5,362 nucleotides of DNA from the NCBI GenBank assembly GCA_003165135.1, contig PLSN01000304.1:1-5362 (forward strand). The letters are read 5' to 3'. Position numbers and translations under genes: made by a program. Below are positions 1-5,362 of the stretch, one piece after another (position 1 is the first letter of the stretch; every line of letters starts with the position of its first letter). This DNA is from Bacteroidota bacterium (GTDB lineage Bacteria; Bacteroidota; Bacteroidia; Chitinophagales; LD1). The notes below the pieces were generated by a model that searched no databases, had not been told where the DNA came from, and saw nothing but the letters and a program-made list of their open reading frames with translations.

Positions 1-1239
1 AGCTTGCTCTTCAAGTGCCGAGATAGGTTTGGTGTATAGTAAACCAAATAACAGGAAAATATACGGCACAAAGGTCATGTTCTTTTCTCCGAGCGCCAGT
101 GCAATAAGTTCTTTGATCCCATACAAAGCCAGAAAAACAGCTATCGGTATCAGCGGCAGGATAAAACGTATGCCGCCCCAGATGTCAGGCCATATCATCA
201 GTATAGCGAGCGTGCCGCCGATATACCCCAGAAACATAAGCCGAAAATCCCTGAGCTTAAATATGCCCCATAGCACTAATCCGATGATCAGTATGCCCAT
301 CAGCCAAAAGCTTGTTGGGGCTTTTTCGAAATTGGCTTCCAATGAGAGAACGCCTGATGGAATATCTGTAGATATATAACGGACGAAATTATGATGAACT
401 CTATCAATGAATGTACTGCTTGTTAAATTGCCCAATTCCGGTTTATATGGATTGACCTGCATGAGTTGCCCCATATGTGAATCACCGAGGCCGCTGTTTC
501 TGAAATGCCAGGGTAAACACAAAACAACAAAACCTGCCACTACCACAGCAAGGCGCTTCCAGTCTTTCGCAAAAAGAAGATAGACTGCTACACCGCCGAT
601 CAGCGCCAATGCAGTTGTTTTGGTATGATAGCATATCACAATAGAAACTATGGATACATATAGCCAGGGGCTCTTCAGGCTTCGCGGATCATCGACCGCC
701 CTGATGAATGCATATATCGCCAGAAAGCTGATGAACAAAAACGGGATCTCACTCATGGTAATGGTGGAACTTCGCAGCAGGTGTGAGTTCAGCGCTGAAA
801 CAAACGTCGCCGCAAAGGCCAAAGCTGAAGAAGCTGTCAGGCGTTTGATCATAAAATACAACAACAATAAAGAGCCGTACATCATCAGGCCATTCATGAA
901 ATTCAGCGTGTCCTGATCGTCGCCCACTGTCTTCATAAACAATGCCAGCAGCATAGGGTAACCGGGAGGGAAGTGAGTGTGCGGCAAGTGGTGTATCTCA
1001 GTCGCATTGGTATAGCCCTGCCCGGTGGCAAGTCTTTTGCCGAGCAGGTAATAGGCGAAATTATCGCCGTTCATGTCCGGTTTTTTATCAAAAATATTGG
1101 AATAAACTATCCAGAAAAGCAGCGTGATGATGATGATATGAGTCCAGTCAGCAAATTTGGCAAATGAGAATGAAGAGGCTTTGGCTTGCGTTGGTTTGAC
1201 TTCTCTTTTTTTGACTGGTACAGGTTTGGTTTTAGCCAT
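1..1239 (-). CDS. GT-C / glycosyltransferase family 39-like integral membrane protein (3' end outside window)
   Basis: Reading the minus strand from the ATG at 1237-1239 gives 413 codons with no stop down to base 1, so the C-terminus is missing. A short basic N-terminus (MAKTKPVPVKKREVK) precedes the first membrane helix at about residues 33-49. A polar loop follows with Asp59 in NGDNFAYYLLGKRL, then ATGQGY and FPPGYP (residues 90-95). About ten further hydrophobic segments lie at roughly 116-132, 138-151, 163-180, 193-223, 229-244, 311-328, 333-350, 358-376 and 390-402. Glu164 in MSEIPF and Arg357 in GIRFILPLIP match the acidic and Arg/Pro positions common in PMT/ArnT-like proteins. Members of that superfamily transfer sugars from polyprenyl-phosphate donors on the outer face of the inner membrane; the acceptor here cannot be told. 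The frame upstream of the ATG soon meets a TAA and offers no other ATG. An A-rich AAAAAGA lies just before the start. The membrane topology is clear; the exact family is inferred. Confidence 0.85.
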   Translation of the reverse strand, partial: MAKTKPVPVKKREVKPTQAKASSFSFAKFADWTHIIIITLLFWIVYSNIFDKKPDMNGDNFAYYLLGKRLATGQGYTNATEIHHLPHTHFPPGYPMLLALFMKTVGDDQDTLNFMNGLMMYGSLLLLYFMIKRLTASSALAFAATFVSALNSHLLRSSTITMSEIPFLFISFLAIYAFIRAVDDPRSLKSPWLYVSIVSIVICYHTKTTALALIGGVAVYLLFAKDWKRLAVVVAGFVVLCLPWHFRNSGLGDSHMGQLMQVNPYKPELGNLTSSTFIDRVHHNFVRYISTDIPSGVLSLEANFEKAPTSFWLMGILIIGLVLWGIFKLRDFRLMFLGYIGGTLAILMIWPDIWGGIRFILPLIPIAVFLALYGIKELIALALGEKNMTFVPYIFLLFGLLYTKPISALEEQA

Positions 1240-1355
1240 TTGTATCTTTTTGTAAATGTAAAATTATTGTAGAAAACCTCCGGATACTATTTGCGCTGCT
1301 TGAATTTATCAATTGTAACTCCAGAATAGTTGAAGAATAAATCAGGACAAAATAA
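1240..1355. other. 116-bp intergenic gap between hmgA and the GT-C gene
   Basis: This is the longest gap in the window. On the minus strand it is AT-rich, with only weak inverted repeats: AACT/AGTT arms around CCAGAAT near 1317-1331, and TTGA/TCAA arms around 1300-1312. Neither is a credible intrinsic terminator, since GC arms and a following T-tract are lacking. The length and AT content suggest a promoter for the downstream membrane protein, but I could not fit the Bacteroidota -33 TTG / -7 TAnnTTTG pattern convincingly. No small ORF or RNA is supported here. Confidence 0.4.
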
Positions 1356-2540
1356 TTACTCTATAGGAGGAACACCGCCGCTGCTTTGCTCATTCCAACT
1401 GAGATAGTAAGTAGGATCTTCGAGCTCCAGTGCGTCCTTGCAGATCATCAGCGGGTGAAAGGTATCTACCATTACCGCCAGTTCTTTTGTTTCCTCTTTA
1501 CCAATGCTTTTCTCCACCATGCCCGGCTGAGGACCGTGCGGAATACCGATAGGGTGCAGCGTGATCATCCCGCGCTCCACATGTTTACGGCTCATAAAGT
1601 CGCCATCTACATAGTATAGCACTTCATCACTGTCCACATTGCTGTGAAAGTATGGTGCAGGAATAGAGAGCGGATGATAATCATATTTACGGGGTACGAA
1701 ACTACATATCACAAAATTCCGGGCCTCAAAAGTCTGATGTACCGGAGGTGGCTGATGTACACGCCCTGTGATGGGCTCGAAATCATGTATCGAGAATATA
1801 AACGGATAATGGCAGCCATCCCAACCCACTGCATCGAAAGGATGATAGGCATAATGATACGGATACAGCATGTCATCCCGTTTGATATACACTAAGAAAT
1901 CGCCTTTCTCGTCGTGCGTCTGAAGGTTCTCGGGTCCGCGGATATCACGCTCGCAGTAAGGTGAATGCTCCAGCAACTGGCCGAACTCGTTTCTGTATCT
2001 ATGCGGATAGGTAACAGGTGAGAATGATTCGACTATGAAAAGCCTGTTTTTGTCAGTATCAAATTCGAGCTGATATATTGTACCACGTGGTATTACCACA
2101 TAATCCCCATAGCTGAATTTCAATTCACCATATGCTGTCTTTAGTTTCCCTGATCCCTCATGTATGAATATCACTTCATCTGCACCTGAGTTTTTGAAAA
2201 AATGTGCCATGCTCTGCTGAGGCGCAGCCAGAGAGATATAGACATCTTTATTGACCAATACATATTTACGAGAGTGAAGATAATCCTGCTCCGGCCTTAC
2301 TTTAAAACCTTTATAACAACGGTGCTGCATGTTTTTGTCAGCAGCTATGACAGGGGTTACATTCATCGGGTGGTCTATCTTTGTTACGACAGTAGGCGGA
2401 TGGACATGATAAATGATAGAATAAATATTGGAGAAACCCTCCGTGCTGACCAGTTGCTCGGAGTATAGGTTGCCGTCTGGCTTGCGAAACTGTGTGTGCC
2501 GTTTGTGAGGTATCGAACCGCGCGTGATGTAGTGAGGCAT
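1356..2540 (-). CDS. hmgA: Homogentisate 1,2-dioxygenase (short bacterial form)
   Basis: The enzyme uses Fe(II) and O2 to open the ring of homogentisate, giving 4-maleylacetoacetate in the cytosolic tyrosine/phenylalanine catabolic pathway. The 394-residue protein is complete, shorter than the roughly 430-445 residues of the human/Pseudomonas type, and fits the shorter form of many Bacteroidota and actinobacteria. The N-terminus carries the characteristic PHKRHTQFRKPDG (11-23) and YSEQL motifs. A first cupin-like part (about 95-175) includes DEVIFIHEGSG and YGDYVVIPRGT. The C-terminal catalytic part has HQPPPVHQTFE (262-272), PAPYFHSNVDSDEV (294-307) and HPIGIPHGPQPG (329-340). By comparison with human HGD (His335, Glu341, His371), likely iron ligands are His299 (1644-1646), Glu306 (1623-1625) and His335 (1536-1538); His252 may be the catalytic base equivalent. 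The ATG at 2538-2540 starts a family-typical MPHYITRG and has no Shine-Dalgarno sequence. HPPD and fumarylacetoacetase genes are not in the window. Confidence 0.95.
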   Translation of the reverse strand: MPHYITRGSIPHKRHTQFRKPDGNLYSEQLVSTEGFSNIYSIIYHVHPPTVVTKIDHPMNVTPVIAADKNMQHRCYKGFKVRPEQDYLHSRKYVLVNKDVYISLAAPQQSMAHFFKNSGADEVIFIHEGSGKLKTAYGELKFSYGDYVVIPRGTIYQLEFDTDKNRLFIVESFSPVTYPHRYRNEFGQLLEHSPYCERDIRGPENLQTHDEKGDFLVYIKRDDMLYPYHYAYHPFDAVGWDGCHYPFIFSIHDFEPITGRVHQPPPVHQTFEARNFVICSFVPRKYDYHPLSIPAPYFHSNVDSDEVLYYVDGDFMSRKHVERGMITLHPIGIPHGPQPGMVEKSIGKEETKELAVMVDTFHPLMICKDALELEDPTYYLSWNEQSSGGVPPIE

Positions 2541-2605
2541 GATATTATATTTTAAAAGGTGACGGTCGGTTTCAACGACAATGTGAAATTAAATAAAATT
2601 TGGTT
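2541..2605. other. 65-bp leader between the small membrane protein and hmgA
   Basis: On the minus strand the 25 or so bases before the hmgA ATG are very AT-rich (TTTTAAAATATAATATC). Upstream is a GC-richer patch with a tandem ACCGACCG motif. No hairpin terminator is visible. A promoter is possible: a TTG near 2573-2575 lies about 23 bases before a TATAAT, which does not match the usual Bacteroidota spacing. Read-through from the upstream gene is equally compatible. Confidence 0.3.
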
Positions 2606-2947
2606 TTACTTCTTTGCCAAAAGCGAACCCGCCATTCCCGAAAAGCCTGCTACCAATCCGCCTATGACCCCGGTCATAATGACCAGTGCGAATGGCTTGA
2701 CAGATTTAAAGAATAAAACCGAGACCCTGTCAGAAAGTATATGTTCATTGGCGTGATCGATCAGGAATGCCATCCCCGCCCAAAGGATAAATAAGCCAAG
2801 GAACCCGGCCAGAAAAGCAATATGCCATTTCAGTTTGAATAAATAACAAACTACAAACGCTACCGGTGCTATGATCCACCATGGCAGGAAATTCTCCAGT
2901 ATGGCACTGATAATAATGACAGTAATAATGGCTGATATAAGTTTCAT
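2606..2947 (-). CDS. Small four-helix membrane protein of unknown function
   Basis: The 113-residue protein is almost entirely hydrophobic, with likely transmembrane segments at about residues 3-18, 22-38, 42-63 and 85-110. Marked features are FLPWW (20-24) between helices 1 and 2, an AFLAGFLG stretch in helix 3 followed by the polar LIDHANEHILSDR (62-74), and a glycine-rich last helix (GVIGGLVAGFSGMAGS) ending in a basic AKK tail. It resembles in style a conserved uncharacterised membrane protein that I recall from other Bacteroidota, but no domain name or function can be assigned. I chose the ATG at 2945-2947; an in-frame TTG at 2954-2956 would add only MIK and is less likely. No Shine-Dalgarno sequence is seen, but the upstream is A/T-rich. 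It follows the acylase stop by 37 bp on the same strand, so co-transcription is likely. Confidence 0.8.
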   Translation of the reverse strand: MKLISAIITVIIISAILENFLPWWIIAPVAFVVCYLFKLKWHIAFLAGFLGLFILWAGMAFLIDHANEHILSDRVSVLFFKSVKPFALVIMTGVIGGLVAGFSGMAGSLLAKK

Positions 2948-2973
2948 TTTTATCAAATTGATTTTTAATTATG

Positions 2974-3003
2974 CTTGCGACTCATTACTCATGACTTGCG
3001 ACT
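2974..3003 (-). repeat. Four degenerate 7-bp tandem units across the acylase stop codon
   Basis: Read on the minus strand, four adjacent heptamers share the pattern AGT-C/A-R-Y-R: AGTCGCA (2997-3003), AGTCATG (2990-2996), AGTAATG (2983-2989) and AGTCGCA (2976-2982), followed by a partial AG (2974-2975). The outer two are identical. The acylase TAA (2985-2987) lies inside the third unit, so the last residues of the protein (VASHE) are encoded by the array. The pattern is seen directly; whether it is a mobile or slippage-prone element is unknown. Confidence 0.6.
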
Positions 3004-5362
3004 AGCTTAAATAATTTCTCTTTCTCCAACTGCTCTTTGGGTTCAAATTTTGCCATATAATATTCTCCCTTAGCCCATTTGTCTATCATATCATCATAGA
3101 ACTTGCTGCCGGGATTGCCAGACTCACCACCCGGGAACAGGCAATATGCTTTCATATCCCCAAAGTCCACTATCATCCGCCAGCTAGGCCCGTGGTCATG
3201 GGTCGTGGCATTCACAATGCTGGCATTACCTCCGCAGTATACATTCATCCTGCTAAAAGCATCCAGCTGCGGAGATAAATGATGCACCATTGTGGCCTTA
3301 TGCGTTCCCCAGTCGGGTATCTGACTCAGCGAACCATGCTTTTGCTTAAGATTGTTCATTGCTTTGTCAAAACTTTCTAATACTATCATTTCACGGGTCT
3401 CTTTTTCGCCTGTTTGTTGATTATCGTAGAATGAACTTGTGCTATCATTCTTGAGAAAATATGCTGTCCTGAAAGAATTAGGTTTGCGCATAGGTAGTGA
3501 TGGGTCACTCATCTCATCCCAAAGCATGTTCTTGAATTCAGTGGCCCACTCTTCATAATAGACAGTGGCCTTTGAATCTTTATTGTCATTATAATCCCAT
3601 TTGTCGAGAGCTTGGAGTGCATCCAGTTCTTCACCCTTTAGTTTGCTGCGGTCTATCAAGCGGAGCATAGTAGGCAGTAGGAGGGAAGCGTAAACATTAT
3701 AGTTGTCCGCCTGTATTTTCATCATGTAGGCAGCGTCCATTTTGTTTGTATCTGATAGCAGCTTATTGATACGAATGGCACGTGAGTCCTCATAGATACC
3801 GACGTGGGTCACCGGATATGGATATGTCTCATCTACAGGAAATTGATTCGCACTTGACACAAAACCACGCTCCGGATTTTTGACTGTTGGGTTATGAGCT
3901 GTTGGTATTATCTGGTTCCAATCGTTTTCTGACTTGCTGCCATCTGTCACAAACATCTTTGTAAGCGGGTGTGTGCCCTGCTCTTTGATCGCTATGTCGC
4001 CGCTTCTTGATGCGAATACGAAATTTTGTGTAGGGCAACTATAGTTGGTTAATGCCTCGATATAGTTGTCATAGTTCTTACCCTGATTGAGCAGGTAGAA
4101 AGTTTTAAACTCATTAGAACCCTGGTGGGCTGTCCATTTCATAGCGAGGTACTGTTTTGACTTCACATCTCCGAAACTTCCGTCAAATACAATAGGCCCA
4201 TAGCGGGTATACATCACCGTATCGAGAAACTCCTTACTACCTTTGATCTTGATATGCTCAATGCGGCGCTGTATCTTTTCCCATTTGCCATCTACGAGGT
4301 ATTCATTATGGCTGTCATCCTTAAAGGTGATCTTGAACCAATCACGCACATCACGCCCTCCATTGGTCACGCCCCATGCAATGGAGTCATTAAAGCCACT
4401 AATTACGCAAGGCGCGCCGGGCAGTGTAGCTCCATATACATTCATTGTTGGTGAAACAAGGTGCATCTCATACCAGATAGAGGGCAGGTTGAGTTGCAGG
4501 TGGGGATCATTGCAGAGAAGTGGCCTGCCCGATTTGGTCTTGCTACCTGACACCGCCCAGTTGTTGGAACCATTGAGTTCTTTAGGCTTCTCTATTATCC
4601 TGTCATACGACTCTTCGCTCCAGTCATGGTCCATGTCAGATATCTTATCGCCTTTGGGCATAGCCTCAGGCATAGCTTTGAGTGCGCTGTCCGGTGCGAA
4701 AGCCCATTTGGTTCCTTTGGGAATAATATAGTCCGAGAATGAATCTCGCTCAGGATATAGATATCGAAATTGATCCTCACCGAATTTTGAAACAAAGTTT
4801 GTATTCTCAATATCAAACTCATAGACGGAAAGCATATTGGCCATATTCTTGAGTAGCAGTGCGACTTTGATCGGTGTCCACTCCTCCGGCGCATAACCGA
4901 GCAGTTTGTATTCGATAGGATAGTCTTTAGGTTTCAGGTTTTTTATGTAGGCATTGACTCCTGCGCAATAGGCTCTCACTAGGTCATTACTCGCTGCATC
5001 TTTTTCGATAAAAGCCTTAGAGTTTTCCGCTCCGAACCCCAAACCTATCCGCCTGTTTAGCCTGTCTACCGGCAAGGCTTTGTCACCTGCTACTTCGCAT
5101 ACTCTTCCTGCCGCGTTTTGGGTCTGTATCTCCATTTGCCAGAGTCTATTCTTAGCGGTAATATATCCCTGCATGAACATGAGGTCCTCATCATTTTTGG
5201 CATAGATATGTGGCACCATTCTGTCATCGAAATAGACCTCTACCATATCTCGTAGACCGTCGATATTTAGATTGATGTCTTTGAAATGGTTTGTGCTTTC
5301 GGCGTTTTGCCAGAAACCATTATAAGGGTCAAAAAATTTGCCGAGGGCAGGTGCGCCTGGTG
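2985..5362 (-). CDS. Penicillin acylase family protein (Ntn-hydrolase; 5' end outside window)
   Basis: The frame is open to the right edge. The 38 codons upstream of the Met at 5244-5246 continue family sequence (ALGKFFDPYNGFWQNAE), so that Met is internal. Numbering from codon 5358-5360, 791 residues are visible; the start and any signal peptide or membrane anchor are missing. The family hydrolyses amide bonds of acylated amines after self-cleavage into alpha and beta chains. The beta chain would start at Ser265 (codon 4566-4568) in NGSNNWAV, making Ser265 the N-terminal nucleophile. Against my recollection of E. coli penicillin G acylase, key beta positions fit without gaps: His287 (B23), Asp337 and Asp340 (calcium ligands B73, B76), Asn505 (oxyanion-hole B241) and Arg527 (B263); Glu181 may be the alpha-chain calcium ligand. 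The C-terminal GGNASIVNA, GPSWR and FPGGESGNPGS motifs are typical. The enzyme is probably active and located in the envelope. The substrate is unknown: penicillins, acyl-homoserine lactones and other N-acyl compounds are all possible. Confidence 0.93.
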   Translation of the reverse strand, partial: PGAPALGKFFDPYNGFWQNAESTNHFKDINLNIDGLRDMVEVYFDDRMVPHIYAKNDEDLMFMQGYITAKNRLWQMEIQTQNAAGRVCEVAGDKALPVDRLNRRIGLGFGAENSKAFIEKDAASNDLVRAYCAGVNAYIKNLKPKDYPIEYKLLGYAPEEWTPIKVALLLKNMANMLSVYEFDIENTNFVSKFGEDQFRYLYPERDSFSDYIIPKGTKWAFAPDSALKAMPEAMPKGDKISDMDHDWSEESYDRIIEKPKELNGSNNWAVSGSKTKSGRPLLCNDPHLQLNLPSIWYEMHLVSPTMNVYGATLPGAPCVISGFNDSIAWGVTNGGRDVRDWFKITFKDDSHNEYLVDGKWEKIQRRIEHIKIKGSKEFLDTVMYTRYGPIVFDGSFGDVKSKQYLAMKWTAHQGSNEFKTFYLLNQGKNYDNYIEALTNYSCPTQNFVFASRSGDIAIKEQGTHPLTKMFVTDGSKSENDWNQIIPTAHNPTVKNPERGFVSSANQFPVDETYPYPVTHVGIYEDSRAIRINKLLSDTNKMDAAYMMKIQADNYNVYASLLLPTMLRLIDRSKLKGEELDALQALDKWDYNDNKDSKATVYYEEWATEFKNMLWDEMSDPSLPMRKPNSFRTAYFLKNDSTSSFYDNQQTGEKETREMIVLESFDKAMNNLKQKHGSLSQIPDWGTHKATMVHHLSPQLDAFSRMNVYCGGNASIVNATTHDHGPSWRMIVDFGDMKAYCLFPGGESGNPGSKFYDDMIDKWAKGEYYMAKFEPKEQLEKEKLFKLVASHE

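Noticed and set aside
1125..1139. GAT/ATG trinucleotide run (plus strand)
   Set aside because: It encodes the Ile-rich stretch (IIII) of the first membrane helix on the minus strand; it is short and explained by coding.
29..1167. Plus-strand open frames across 29-379, 650-916 and 973-1167
   Set aside because: They are antisense to the continuous 413-codon minus-strand membrane protein and show no recognisable protein features.
1240..1355. Intrinsic terminator after hmgA
   Set aside because: Only 4-bp stems are present, with no GC-rich arm and no trailing T-run on the minus strand.
2954..2956. TTG as start of the small membrane protein
   Set aside because: It would add only three residues; the ATG at 2945-2947 is the simpler choice and starts directly at the first helix.
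2952..2962. Inverted repeat ATCAA-A-TTGAT just before the small membrane protein start
   Set aside because: Five-base arms in very AT-rich DNA are expected by chance, and there is no second copy or promoter context to suggest an operator.
4243..4894. Open frames of 99-162 codons on either strand within the acylase gene
   Set aside because: They overlap the catalytic core of a well-conserved gene in other frames, and their translations show no domain-like character.
5244..5246. ATG here as the true start of the acylase gene
   Set aside because: The frame stays open for 38 more codons to the window edge and encodes family-typical sequence (GKFFDPYNGFWQNAE), so this Met is internal.

Overview
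The window looks like ordinary chromosomal DNA from a Bacteroidota bacterium, probably Chitinophagales/Sphingobacteriales-like. This is inferred from moderate GC, AT-rich gaps, start codons without a clear Shine-Dalgarno sequence, and the type of proteins encoded (a short-form homogentisate dioxygenase and a penicillin-acylase-family protein). No species call is possible from the sequence alone.

All four supported genes lie on the minus strand, so transcription runs from the right end to the left end. In that order they are: (1) a penicillin acylase family Ntn-hydrolase, cut by the right edge (2985-5362); (2) a 113-residue four-helix membrane protein of unknown function (2606-2947); (3) a complete homogentisate 1,2-dioxygenase, hmgA (1356-2540); (4) a GT-C/glycosyltransferase-39-like multi-spanning membrane protein, cut by the left edge (1-1239). 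Gene 4 is open from its ATG to base 1 without a stop, 413 codons. The gaps are 37, 65 and 116 bp, and none holds a convincing GC-rich hairpin terminator. Genes 1-3 may be co-transcribed; gene 4 is the most likely to have its own promoter.

The acylase is expected to mature by self-cleavage before Ser265 in the cell envelope, HmgA opens the homogentisate ring in the cytosol during tyrosine/phenylalanine catabolism, and the GT-C protein probably moves a sugar from a lipid carrier in the inner membrane. A metabolic link between the acylase and HmgA (release of aromatic acids that feed the homogentisate pathway) is conceivable, but the acylase pocket residues do not favour phenylacetyl substrates.

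I found no RNA gene, mobile element, CRISPR array or clear undescribed system. The most unusual local structure is a run of four degenerate 7-bp units spanning the acylase stop codon (2974-3003).
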